Shown in pieces: positions 8,431 to 16,007 of a DNA stretch of 33,579 bases. Both the position numbers and the translations under genes were made by a program. Source of the stretch: Bacillota bacterium (GTDB taxonomy: Bacteria; Bacillota; Desulfotomaculia; Desulfotomaculales; Desulfallaceae); assembly GCA_023439185.1 (NCBI GenBank), contig JAEXOR010000018.1, positions 1-33,579 of the forward strand, given 5' to 3'. Positions within the stretch are counted from its first letter, which is position 1; every line of letters begins with the position of its first letter. The notes under the pieces are model-generated. The model saw nothing but the letters and a program-made list of their open reading frames with translations. It had not been told where the DNA came from and ran no database searches.

Positions 8431-8851
8431 AGGCTATAATCTATTTAATATAACTGTGAAAATTTATGAGATGGTGCAGGAGTGGACGTTGAAGAAAGAC
8501 AGGAATAATGGTTCTTTTAAACATCAGGATCTAAGCCGTATCAATTAGGTACCATAGTGAAGCTTAATTAACTCTACCTATTTTCACCTATTCCGGCGTC
8601 TATTGGTGACCACTGTCGGCTCCTCCGTCGGCTACTTCCCATATCCTTCCCCAAAATCAACAAGGGATTCTCACCTTAAACAGTAAGAATCCCTTGTCTT
8701 TTATTAATTCTGGCGGAGAACATGGGAGTATCATTATGAACCACGAAGAGCGCGGCTTATCGGCTTATCATTTGCCAGCCCACAATAAAATACGAACGCC
8801 GTTTTAACTTGCTAAAACGGCGTTTGTGCATTAAGCGGATAAGTATTGTTC
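8431..8851. other. Gene-free spacer with two strong hairpins
   Basis: No credible gene is seen. It contains a terminator-type hairpin at 8661-8696 and a second hairpin with 15-base arms (one mismatch) at 8792-8806 and 8813-8827 around the loop ACTTGC. On the minus strand the second hairpin lies just after the stop codon of the zinc-ribbon gene and could end that operon. Confidence 0.5.
8661..8700 (+). terminator. Hairpin with T-rich tail, terminator-like
   Basis: CAAGGGATTCT and AGAATCCCTTG form an 11-bp stem, extended by an AC/GT pair, followed by TCTTTT. No gene directly upstream on the plus strand explains it, other than the decayed recombinase. Confidence 0.6.
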
Positions 8852-8959
8852 CTATCTCAATCTAGTTATTCGACCACAATGGGGGCATTTGCACGGGTTT
8901 GTGAGTGGTATGACCTTTTTACCACAGGCGCAGAGATAATATTTATACTTAATCTTCAT
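8852..8959 (-). CDS. 35-residue zinc-ribbon miniprotein
   Basis: The frame starts at ATG 8959, with GAGGA eight bases upstream, and ends at the TAG at 8852-8854. The product begins MKIKYKYYLCACGKKV, continues through IPLTNPCKCPHC and ends GRITRLR. Cysteines stand as C-A-C and C-K-C-P-H-C, enough to bind one zinc ion as a knuckle pair, in a small, very basic protein. It is the last gene of the minus-strand run headed by the XRE repressor. No partner or function is known to me; nucleic-acid or protein binding is an inference from zinc-ribbon form. Confidence 0.6.
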   Translation of the reverse strand: MKIKYKYYLCACGKKVIPLTNPCKCPHCGRITRLR

Positions 8960-9125
8960 ATCCGTTCCTCAAATTTGAGTGCTCCTTTCCAGCTTGTAAT
9001 TTCTCTCTTGCCAAACAAACATGATTCGAGTATAATGTTCGCTACAGAGTTTAGGCATGAGCAGGGTTATAACCAAGCTTGTGATCCCTATTTTAAGGGT
9101 GGTGGCTTTCGCAGAGTTACTCCCC

Positions 9126-9266
9126 TTATTTACTTTTGGGTTTAGTCTGTGATAGTGCGCTTCCGGCAACAGACTTGGTTTTTGTGCCAGTACGCCCACT
9201 GCGTAGCAAGGAAGACGCTTTGCTTGCTACAGTACGTGATGTTTGCTTTGGATTTGATTTTGCCAT
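9126..9266 (-). CDS. 46-residue basic Ser/Thr/Lys-rich protein ending AGSALSQ-type
   Basis: The product runs from MAKSNPKQTSRTVASKASSL to a SVAGSALSQTKPKSK end. The ATG at 9266 has an ideal ribosome site, GGAGG, eight bases upstream; an upstream extension of the frame lacks one. Small proteins with an ASKASSxL start and an AGSALSQ tail recur in bacterial accessory regions, as I recall, often without assigned function. The protein has no cysteines or hydrophobic segment and is probably disordered or a small nucleic-acid binder. It sits 64 bases after the ImmA/IrrE gene in the same direction. Confidence 0.7.
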   Translation of the reverse strand: MAKSNPKQTSRTVASKASSLLRSGRTGTKTKSVAGSALSQTKPKSK

Positions 9267-9330
9267 TTTTCTCACCTCCCTTTCAAGTATGCTTGCCAGC
9301 TTATTTGCTAACAAAAGTGCAAAAAAATAT

Positions 9331-10038
9331 CTATATTAAACCAAGCTCTGAAAGCCTGATAGATGCGGATTGTTTAGATACTTGAAAAAAATTAGCCAAA
9401 TCGTCTACCAGTAAGTCTGTATGCATAGATACCACGATATGATTACCGTTGTGTATTTTTATGTATAATGGGTGCTCTTTCACATAATGGATAAAAGGAA
9501 TTTGAGGCATAAGGATTTTGGGGGCGATACCATTTGCTTGCCATTCCATCCAATCCTCATCTGTCCATTTTGACTTGAATTGTTCAGACGGAGGTTTAAT
9601 AGGACACCTACTGGCAACCGCTTTCTCTCCACCTGCCATTATCTGTATAGTGTGATACTGCCGATGAATGTGCCAATGCACACACTCATGCGCAATCGTA
9701 TTTTTTTCACTCCCGACATTTCGTTCAATAGCCACATCAGGATCAATAAACATTGTGCCTTTGTTTACTGTTTCATACACAATTTCATCTGTATCCTTCC
9801 GGTAAACCTCGGTGCGTCCAGAATTGAAGAATACTTGGCCCAAAATACTTAAGTCTTCTGATAGATGAACCCTTCTTATTTGAAGCTTCATTGACTGTAC
9901 GGCAATATCCTCAATAGGAACCATCATCGGCTTGTCCAACGCTTGTGGATAGTATTTTTTTAAAAAGTCTGATGCGATGGTATCAAACTCACCTTTGTGA
10001 AGAATCGGCACCAAATTATTCGACAGCTTCACCTTCAT
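9331..10038 (-). CDS. ImmA/IrrE-family metallopeptidase
   Basis: The 235-residue product carries the zinc-peptidase motif TIAHECVHWHIH, with His117, Glu118 and His121, and the downstream DWMEWQANGIAPKILMP in which the Glu is the third metal ligand. The C-terminal LANFFQVSKQSASIRLSELG is the helical HTH-like region of this family. ImmA of ICEBs1 and IrrE/PprI of Deinococcus cut a cognate XRE repressor to release a mobile element or a stress response. The XRE gene two genes upstream in the same operon is the obvious substrate; this is inference. GAGGGGG abuts the ATG at 10038, so the GTG at 10032 is a possible alternative start. Confidence 0.9.
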   Translation of the reverse strand: MKVKLSNNLVPILHKGEFDTIASDFLKKYYPQALDKPMMVPIEDIAVQSMKLQIRRVHLSEDLSILGQVFFNSGRTEVYRKDTDEIVYETVNKGTMFIDPDVAIERNVGSEKNTIAHECVHWHIHRQYHTIQIMAGGEKAVASRCPIKPPSEQFKSKWTDEDWMEWQANGIAPKILMPQIPFIHYVKEHPLYIKIHNGNHIVVSMHTDLLVDDLANFFQVSKQSASIRLSELGLI

Positions 10039-10044
10039 CCCCCT

Positions 10045-10416
10045 CTAGTATGCTTTAATAAATTCAACTGCAAAAGAGTTCGGAATATTATCTATCTCAG
10101 CGGAACAAGATAAAACAAACCATTTGTTCACACCCTCCACTTCTCTATCGCGGCGGATGGTTTCTTCAATTTCTATTTCGGCATCAACAACAACCTGAAA
10201 CATAAGCTTATCATTATTCTGAGTAATGTCGGCAACTCTGATGAGTTCAAAATCCATCAATGTTGCCTGTTCTACATTTCCAACGATCTTAGCCTTGTAT
10301 GTAAGGTCAAGGCGCGAATAGTTATCTTCAATGTAGGTTGAGAGCGGAGTATACGCGACGTCCAAGATTTCTCTGTTGATTACCTTTATAAAAGCATCTG
10401 TAATCTCTTTTGACAT
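10045..10416 (-). CDS. Unrecognised 123-residue protein between XRE and ImmA/IrrE genes
   Basis: The product begins MSKEITDAFIKVINREILDV and has mixed alpha/beta composition with a charged middle (DAEIEIEETIRRDREVEGVN) and a hydrophobic end (NSFAVEFIKAY). I do not recognise a family. The ATG at 10416 lies one base after the XRE stop codon, with GAGG nine bases upstream; an ATG at 10425 that would overlap the XRE gene by eight bases is the alternative. The next gene, ImmA/IrrE, starts six bases after its stop. The tight packing argues for a working part of the switch, for example an adaptor or sensor. Confidence 0.7.
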   Translation of the reverse strand: MSKEITDAFIKVINREILDVAYTPLSTYIEDNYSRLDLTYKAKIVGNVEQATLMDFELIRVADITQNNDKLMFQVVVDAEIEIEETIRRDREVEGVNKWFVLSCSAEIDNIPNSFAVEFIKAY

Positions 10417-10417
10417 T

Positions 10418-10780
10418 TTACTCATCCTCATCAAGTTTTTGATTGATTTCAGTCCAAAACTCAGCGCTTTTACCCTTGTCTCTGGCTTTGCGTAAAGCTG
10501 TACGAGCTTCGGGTATATCCATGATATATTCTGGGAGGTCTGGTGAGACCTCTTTTCTGTCTTCGCCTGCAAAATCGAACATTAAATCGCGCTCTGTCTC
10601 TGTTAACTTCAATATTGAAGCAATTTTTTCAAGCATTTCAAAGTTAGGGGGGTTACGACGCCCCTTTTCAATATCAGAGAGGTAAGGCGCAGCGATCTTT
10701 AACTCGTCGGCCATGCCCCTTAATGAAATACCTAGGTCTTTTCGTTTTTCTGCGATAAAATCCCCAAATTTTGTTGGCAA
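10418..10780 (-). CDS. XRE-family repressor with TTG start
   Basis: The 120-residue product has a Cro/CI-type HTH: FIAEKRKDLGISLRGMADEL, then APYLSDIEKGRRNPPNFEML, with the conserved YLSDIEKGRRNPP recognition region at about residues 32-45. A charged C-terminal tail of about 50 residues could be the part cut by the ImmA/IrrE peptidase. The start is TTG at 10780, chosen because GGAGGAAGG stands just upstream. It heads the five-gene minus-strand operon and is probably autoregulated through the perfect palindrome over its own promoter (10801-10822). Confidence 0.9.
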   Translation of the reverse strand: MPTKFGDFIAEKRKDLGISLRGMADELKIAAPYLSDIEKGRRNPPNFEMLEKIASILKLTETERDLMFDFAGEDRKEVSPDLPEYIMDIPEARTALRKARDKGKSAEFWTEINQKLDEDE

Positions 10781-10800
10781 GATAACCTTCCTCCGTTCAC

Positions 10801-10850
10801 ATGTAAGCTAATATGCTTACATAATAGCACAGGGTATATATTCCTGTCAA
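10801..10850 (-). promoter_or_regulatory. Promoter and perfect operator of the XRE-ImmA operon
   Basis: On the minus strand TTGACA (10850-10845) and TATTAT (10826-10821) are 18 bp apart. Overlapping the -10 and the start point is ATGTAAGC (10801-10808), a 6-bp spacer, and GCTTACAT (10815-10822), a perfect 8-bp inverted repeat. This is the standard position for a CI-type repressor site. Confidence 0.8.
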
Positions 10851-10915
10851 GCTCTTTTTGAAATATAATCGCTGCTCAATGAGACAAAGGGTGGCGTTTC
10901 TATCTGATAACCATT

Positions 10916-10940
10916 ACTTCGGGCCAACATGGCCCGAAGT
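10916..10940. repeat. Perfect 10-bp hairpin
   Basis: ACTTCGGGCC (10916-10925), loop AACAT, GGCCCGAAGT (10931-10940). No T run follows, so it is not a simple terminator; GGAAAGGAGG follows directly. It may belong to the relic element that starts here. Confidence 0.5.
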
Positions 10941-11023
10941 GGAAAGGAGGAATTGCCCACGGGGCTTGATTGAAAAATCAGGTCCTTTTTTCATGCCATT
11001 CAAGACGAAGGAGGTAATACGCA

Positions 11024-11575
11024 ATGAATTGACCAGCGAGGAAGCCGCCGTTCTCGTCCAAGAGGGCGAAGCAGTGTTGCGAGATGCTGGTGAGGAACAG
11101 CTTGAACCGCCCACCGTTTGACATCGGCGGCGAGCATATCCTCGATTTCGGCGATGTGGTTGTTCCGCTTGAAAAAATCGAAGAACTTGTATCAGAACGG
11201 AAAGCTGCGGCGCAGCAGGCTGAACAGGCTGCGAAAGATGGGCCTGACATATCCTCCGCGCAGGAGAAGGCCCCGGAGGAGCAGACGGCGCGGAAAGAAT
11301 CGCCTCCCAAGACCGAGAAGGCCAAGGCTAAACAGGAGGTTTCTTCCCGCAAAGAAGGTAAAACCCCGGAAGCAGAAAAGGGCCGGGAGCCTTCCCCAGC
11401 TCAAAAGGCGGGAGAAACAAGGAAGGCCCGAAACCCGCAGGTGATTGACTTCATGGCAGGAAAGCGCACGTCACCCCTGCCGGATGGGAAGCCGGTTCCC
11501 GAACCTGCCGTTTCTGCCTCGGCTCCGCGTGAGGCTCCCCGCTCCAGTGAGCCGGAACAGATTGTATATATCCAC
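11024..11575 (+). pseudogene. Relic of unrecognised mobile-element genes, E/K/A-rich
   Basis: An ATG at 11024 with GGAGG upstream reads only M-N-stop, but a one-base shift gives LTSEEAAVLVQEGEAVLRDA up to a stop at 11121, which suggests a single-base loss. A second frame, open from 11084, reads RPPFDIGGEHILDFGDVVVP, then LEKIEELVSERKAAAQ, then a long Glu/Lys/Ala/Pro-rich linker, then NPQVIDFMAGKRTS. It is joined near 11575 to the transposase fragment in the wrong frame. GC content is higher than in the ATPase and XRE regions, so the origin differs. I cannot name the family; a linker-rich protein of a conjugative element is one guess. Confidence 0.35.
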
Positions 11576-11577
11576 CT

Positions 11578-12000
11578 ATGGAACATACCGATGACGGTAT
11601 GCCTTTATGCCCGGGTAATAACCCGATGGTTTACTGCGGTACTGAGAAGAAAAGCCTGGCTAATAAGTTCCGCTGTCTCAAGGCCTGCGGCCAACAGGCG
11701 GATTGCAACGGCGAATGCGGGTGTATCAGTTCTTACGGTTATGTCAAAAGGGTATCCATTAAAGAGAAACCGCGTATGTTTTGCAGCCCGCATCGCGGCA
11801 ACCGTACCTGGAAAGAGCTTTATGGCCGGCGTACTTCTATTGAAAGGCTGTTCTCGGTGTTAAAAGGCCACCTTTCTATGGACCGGCTGACCAAACGTGG
11901 TATAGACAAGGCTTTCACTGATGTTATGGTTTGCCTGATTACGTTTTTGGCCGCAACTTTGGTGCAGATTAAAAACGAGCTATTAGAGGCGGCTGCTTAA
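11578..12000 (+). pseudogene. C-terminal fragment of a DDE transposase (IS4/IS1182-like)
   Basis: The 140-codon frame reads DDGMPLCPGNNPMVYCGTEK, a Cys-rich middle, then PHRGNRTWKELYGRRTSIER and LFSVLKGHLSMDRL, the end of a DDE_Tnp_1-type transposase in which the Glu of RTSIERLF is the third acidic catalytic residue. The N-terminal half, with the two Asp residues, is absent, and the upstream sequence belongs to another gene from about 11575. No terminal inverted repeats were found. The fragment is therefore inactive. Confidence 0.75.
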
Positions 12001-12104
12001 TCGGTCCAAGCCAGATTGTTATTTGTGTTACAGTAAACAATCCACTCCTTGTGATAAAGCTGAGAAAGGAAACCGTTGAAACTGGTGGGGTTCGATAAAT
12101 AAGT

Positions 12105-12728
12105 TTACTCTCCATAAAATTTAAGATCAGCTTGTTTTAGATAATACAAAAACTTGCCCCGAAATTTACGGGATAACACCTTAACGGGCAGGAAGAATTT
12201 CTTGCGTGAGCTGACCCATTTGTCTATTGAGTTTAAACCGCCTCCCGGAACGATACAATGTAAATGCGGATGATGCATAAGATTTTGACCCCACGTATGC
12301 AATATGGAAGTAAAGCCCAATGTAGCACCAAGGTACTTTTTATCGGAGGATAACTCCTGCAAGGTTTCGGCAGCAGCTTTGAACAGGATCGTATACAGTT
12401 CCTTTTGATTTTGAAAAACAAGGGTATTTAGCGTATCCGGAATTGTAAAAACCACATGAAAATATCCTACATTTAATAGATTGTTTTTCTGACTATCAAT
12501 CCACCGTTCCTTAGAAAGCGTTTGGCATTTAGGGCAATGGCGGTTGCGGCAGGAGTTGTAGGATATTCTTGTATGCCCGCATTCATCGCAAACATCCTTA
12601 TGATCACCTAAATCAGCGGTCCTGCACTGTTCGATTGCGGACATAGCTTTCAACAAATGTATGGGCAGTGTATGCTTGTGGTGGTACTCATTACCGTGCA
12701 TGAGGAAAATATCCTGGACTTCAGGCAT
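12105..12728 (-). pseudogene. IS91-family HUH transposase, C-terminally truncated
   Basis: The 207-codon frame has the zinc-binding N-terminus (CDECGH, CRNRHCPKCQ) and the metal-binding HUH motif HPHLHCIVPGGGLN of IS91/ISCR rolling-circle transposases. It ends shortly after FRGKFLYYLK, whereas family members run to about 380 residues and carry the catalytic Tyr in the missing part. The truncation falls in the junction between this element and the DDE transposase fragment. The gene follows the integrase relic on the same strand with a two-base gap, the usual order in IS91-type units with an accessory integrase. Confidence 0.85.
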
Positions 12729-12730
12729 TA

Positions 12731-13584
12731 TCAGTTAACCTCTGGAGATAAGGTATCGAGAGGACTAACAACGTTTAATTCGCTGATTTTAACAATATGC
12801 AGATAAAAACAGGTCATACTGATATCAGCATGGCCGAGAGGCTGCTTGATATGATAGATGCTTACCCCGTTTTCAAGTAAGTGAGTTGCAAAGGAATGTC
12901 TCAATGTATGCGTTGTACACTTTTTCTTAATACCGGCAATATTCTTATACTTATTGAAAATATTCTGAGTTGCCCTGGATGTAATATGTGTTCCGGTTTT
13001 ATTGCGGCTGTAGAATAGCCATTCTTTGGGCCGGTATTCCCGGTAGTATTGGCGTAGGATGTTAAGGTTGGACTGAGATAATAGTGCAAATCTATCCTTA
13101 CCGCCTTTGCCATTTCGAATGAAAATCTGCATTTTCTTGCTGTCAATATCACTGACTTTGAGACTGGCTACTTCACTCAGCCTAAGCCCGGTTCCGTACA
13201 TAGTCATGAGGATGCATTTATCTCTCAAGTTATCGCAAGCGTTGAAAAGATTGGTGATCTCATGGCGGGTTAAAATGTCTGGGATACGACGTTGTTTGTG
13301 TTGGCAGGGGATTTGGTTCCCGTTGACAGGGTTGTTTAAATTACGTTATACAAGAATCTGAGGCCGCTGTTATACGTGTTGATTGATCCGGGCGCAAGCT
13401 TTTTTTCCGTTAAGAGATAGTACAGGTAGTTTTTGATATCGTCGATGTCCAGCTCTGTTGCAGGTTTGTTGTAGTAGTCCTGAAAACGCTTGGCTTTGGT
13501 GTAATACTCATCTTGAGTGTTTTAGCTCAGCCCTCTGATTTGAGTGTCAAACTTTAGCTTTTTAAGGATTTCTTCTTTTGTCAT
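12731..13584 (-). pseudogene. IS91-associated tyrosine recombinase, one nonsense and one frameshift mutation
   Basis: The ancestral frame starts at ATG 13584 (MTKEEILKKLKFDTQIRGLS) and is stopped by a TAA at 13522-13524. It continues as NTQDEYYTKAKRFQDYYNKP to FLYNV, then shifts frame near 13340 and continues as NLNNPVNGNQIP to the end at 12731. The catalytic domain is intact from 13228: GTGLRLSEV, HTLRHSFATHLLENG, LGHADIS and CFYLHI, with Arg, HxxR, His and Tyr present. About 283 codons in total, the normal size for such integrases. Both lesions lie in the N-terminal half, so decay looks recent. Confidence 0.8.
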
Positions 13585-13745
13585 GAGTATAGGCTCCTTT
13601 AGAATATTTCAGCGCATAGGCACTATGAATATTTTAGAGGGGCAACCATAAAAACAAAATACTGCTACAAATTTGCAGCAGTATGGGTAAAGAGCAAAGG
13701 CACAATGTTGTTTTAAAACCACTGCGCCAGCAGTTTAGTGCTATT
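13585..13745. other. Right edge of island with a 26-bp near-palindrome
   Basis: No gene is seen. The segment 13659-13684 is a near-perfect palindrome (ATACTGCT, a CAAATTTG core, AGCAGTAT; one mismatched pair) that could be an end of the IS91-type element or a terminator. Confidence 0.4.
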
Positions 13746-13798
13746 CATAAAATGCACCACTCGGCTACAGCTTAAAGTGGGGCTACTTGCCTACACCA
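13746..13798. repeat. Copy 2 of the two-copy hairpin repeat, overlapping the splB stop codon
   Basis: It shares CATAAAATGC, ACTCGGCT and TGCCTACACCA with 1870-1926. The stem sequence differs (CCACT/AGTGG here, GCGC/GCGC there), yet both copies keep a hairpin. On the minus strand the block begins at the last codons of splB (L-V-stop), and the hairpin followed by ATTTT could serve as its terminator. Confidence 0.6.
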
Positions 13799-14435
13799 GG
13801 TACTCCACCTTGGCCCCAGGAAAGTGCTTATCAAGCTTCCGGCGGAACAGCTCATCCATCTCCTGCAGCGTCTCCTTTGGATAAACGTACTTGCCGTAAC
13901 CGAACTGCCCGAACTTGAACTTGCGTTCTGATTCGTCCATGGGCAGGGTGGTGTCGGGGTATATTTCCATAATCCGTTTTTTGGCGGAAAGGGTAAACCG
14001 GTGCGATATAAGCTCGAAGGTGACATTCTCCGCGGGATGATCCTTTAACTCCCCGGCCAGGTTGCGAATTAAACCGGTGTAGTCATCCTGCCAGCCGGGG
14101 TAAACAAAAATGGGAGCAATAAGAAATCCCAGGGGATAGCCTGCTTCCGCCACCCGGCGGGCGGCCCGCAGACGGGCGGCGGAAGCAGGTGTGCCGCCTT
14201 CGTAGGATCTGATGATGTGTTCGGTATTGATACTGAACCTGAACCTGGTATGCCCGTTATGGGAAGCGTTCAGCAGGCCGTCCACACCGGTGAACTTGGT
14301 GACAAAGCGGAACCGGTTATGGCTGGTAATAATGCTTACCGGGATCTTATCACCCTTAAACCTTTTTTGCAGCTCCCGTCCCAGGGGATACGCAAGGGCG
14401 TCCTGTTCAAAAAAAACCCGCTTGGGGATGAACAT
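13791..14435 (-). pseudogene. splB: Spore photoproduct lyase lacking the radical-SAM cluster segment (internal in-frame deletion)
   Basis: Spore photoproduct lyase repairs the UV thymine dimer of spore DNA with a [4Fe-4S] cluster and S-adenosylmethionine. This 214-residue frame has the normal N-terminus (MFIPKRVFFEQDALAYPLGR, then PVSIITSHNR) and the normal C-terminal two thirds (RFVTKFTGVDGLL, RFRFSINTEHIIRSYEGGTP, AGYPLGFLIAPIFVYPGW, ELISHRFTLSAKKRI). The family is about 340 residues long. The missing 125-130 residues between SHNR and RFVTKF hold the CxxxCxxC cluster motif. The join (about 14308-14318) keeps the frame. Without the cluster the protein cannot perform the repair reaction. The ATG at 14435 follows AGGTG; the frame also opens upstream at TTG 14468. 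Confidence 0.85.
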
Positions 14436-14533
14436 TCTTAACACCTGCCGGGATTGAACATAACTCAAGTTCTAGTTTTCTTCTTGCATTTTGATTTAGA
14501 ATTCCCCGGCAGGGCCTCAAACATTATGTTAAT

Positions 14534-14555
14534 CTCCGGCTTTTGAGCCCGGAGT
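14534..14555. terminator. Hairpin between splB relic and amidohydrolase
   Basis: CTCCGGC and GCCCGGAG form a GC-rich stem followed on the plus strand by TTTT. On the minus strand it comes directly after the amidohydrolase stop codon. Confidence 0.55.
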
Positions 14556-14556
14556 T

Positions 14557-15783
14557 TTAAAAAAAATCGGGTAAAGGCAAGCAGGCATGTTTCACTCTGC
14601 TCAGCGCTGTAATATCACCCAAGGGGTCTCCGTCCACGGCAATCAGCACGGCGGTCCGCCCCGGCCTTATGGCGCCCCAGTCCAAATTTAGGATGCGGGC
14701 GCTGTTTAACGTGGCGCAGAGGAAAATTTCCGCTGAGGCAAGGCCTGCCCGGCGATAAAGCGCCAATTCGTCCAGGTAGGCGCTGCCGTGTTCCACCCCG
14801 GCCGCCCCGGCGTCGGTGCCCACCCCCAGGGTCACGCCCAGGGAAACCGCCTCGCTGATCATGGACAACTGCCTGTCCACGGTTCTTTCCAGCACCAGTC
14901 GCTGCTCCCGGTCCGGTCCGCCATCTTCCTGCCGGATGTTCAGCCCGGCGGCCACCGGGATCACGGTGGGTATCCAGGCGATATTTTTTTCCGCCATCCG
15001 CAGCAGCGACTCCCGGCTCAGAAAATAGCCGTGTTCCACCGTATCCACTCCGGCTTCCACCGCCAGCCGCACCGCGGCGTCGGAACTGGCGTGCGCCATT
15101 ACGGGCAGCCCCCGGTCCCGGGCGCCCCGCACGATGGCCGTCAGCTCGGCGGCGGTGAACTGCACCGGGCCCACCCGTCCGTACTCCTTAAAGCTGACCA
15201 CCCCGGAGACGATTACCTTAACCAGGTCGACCCTGTATTGCGCCAGACGGTCCAGCCGTTGTTCCAACTGATTCATTTCCAGACCCCGGCCTAAAAATGC
15301 ACCATATGCGCCGGGTTTGCGCAGGGCGAACCACGGCGACCGGACCACCGGCCCGGCCATATTACCCATTTCGACCAGTTCCCGGGCGTAAAGGCCAATG
15401 CCCGCCCGGTCACCGCCGTCCCGGACAGCCAGGATGCCCCGGGCCAGGGTGTCGTCAAGCTCGTGTCGCACCTGCCGGGTTATTTCTTCGGGCTGCTTCC
15501 AGCGCTCGCAGGCGGCAGCGAAATCCCTGCCGTCCAGGGCCATGTGGACGTGGCAGTCCACCAGCGGCGGCAGTACCGTAAGCCCCGCCAGGTCCAGGAC
15601 AACCGTTTCCTGGCGGGGAGCAGTGAACCGGAAGCCGGCCCCGTCGCCGGACGCCAGGGCCGCGATCAGGCCCGACTCAATAAAAATACTGCCGGAGTTC
15701 ATGATCAGGCCCTGTTCGCCGTCCAGCACCGGCCCGGTCTTCAGGATGTAATTTTTACCCGGCTCTATTGTGATTGATTGCAT
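14557..15783 (-). CDS. Metal-dependent amidohydrolase, imidazolonepropionase/prolidase-like
   Basis: The 408-residue product is a member of the amidohydrolase superfamily (TIM-barrel metalloenzymes that hydrolyse C-N bonds). It shows the beta-strand-1 motif VDCHVHMALD (His78, His80), the metal-bridging Lys in VDLVKVIVSGVV, His in GLPVMAHASSD and VDTVEHGYF, and the catalytic Asp in GVGTDAGAAGVEHG. The flanking beta-sandwich is present at both ends (NYILKTGPVLDGEQG and GAIRPGRTAVLIAVDGDPLG). Length matches the imidazolonepropionase-like, Xaa-Pro dipeptidase-like group; substrate unknown. ATG 15783 has AGGTGG upstream. It stands alone on the minus strand, divergent from the pantothenate operon. 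Confidence 0.85.
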   Translation of the reverse strand: MQSITIEPGKNYILKTGPVLDGEQGLIMNSGSIFIESGLIAALASGDGAGFRFTAPRQETVVLDLAGLTVLPPLVDCHVHMALDGRDFAAACERWKQPEEITRQVRHELDDTLARGILAVRDGGDRAGIGLYARELVEMGNMAGPVVRSPWFALRKPGAYGAFLGRGLEMNQLEQRLDRLAQYRVDLVKVIVSGVVSFKEYGRVGPVQFTAAELTAIVRGARDRGLPVMAHASSDAAVRLAVEAGVDTVEHGYFLSRESLLRMAEKNIAWIPTVIPVAAGLNIRQEDGGPDREQRLVLERTVDRQLSMISEAVSLGVTLGVGTDAGAAGVEHGSAYLDELALYRRAGLASAEIFLCATLNSARILNLDWGAIRPGRTAVLIAVDGDPLGDITALSRVKHACLPLPDFF

Positions 15784-15854
15784 AACTTAAATTTACCACC
15801 TGGCATAAGGCTAAGCAAACATTTTAATTTAATTCGCTAAATGTTCAAAATTTA

Positions 15855-15883
15855 TTGCCTGGTTATACCCTCTATGTTACAAT
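15855..15883 (+). promoter_or_regulatory. Promoter of the pantothenate operon leader
   Basis: TTGCCT (15855-15860) and TACAAT (15878-15883) with a 17-bp spacer, placing the start near 15890. Confidence 0.55.
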
Positions 15884-15889
15884 ATTTAT

Positions 15890-16007
15890 GGTATGGGGCG
15901 TTAACCTCCACGGTAGCGCACCCGGGAATACCTTGATTGTTATTTTTACTGTTTATGTACCGCTTGGAGCCGCTTGGACCGAGACGGGTTAAAGAGGGAA
16001 ATTAGTG
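15890..16007 (+). ncRNA. Structured 5' leader of the pantothenate operon, candidate riboregulator
   Basis: Between promoter and terminator lie about 120 bases able to fold: TTAAC (15901-15905) with GTTAA (15988-15992), and CTCCA...AGCG (15906-15918) with CGCTTGGAG (15961-15969) around a CGGT bulge. CCGCTTGGA is repeated in tandem (near 15959 and 15970). The pan RNA motif, a hairpin element with bulged adenines found before panB/panC/panD genes, has been reported in Firmicutes and related groups. I cannot confirm a match by eye. No T-box GGTGG motif is seen. Confidence 0.4.

Noticed and set aside
8736..8807. A 23-codon frame starting ATGAACCACG with GGAG upstream
   Set aside because: Very short, no recognisable motif, and its stop codon lies inside a strong hairpin; probably chance.
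8846..9145. A 99-codon plus-strand frame
   Set aside because: It is antisense to the zinc-ribbon gene and its upstream region, has no ribosome site and no protein-like pattern.
8969..9199. A 76-codon minus-strand frame between the two miniprotein genes
   Set aside because: It overlaps the end of the 46-aa gene in another frame, and I see no supporting motif or ribosome site.
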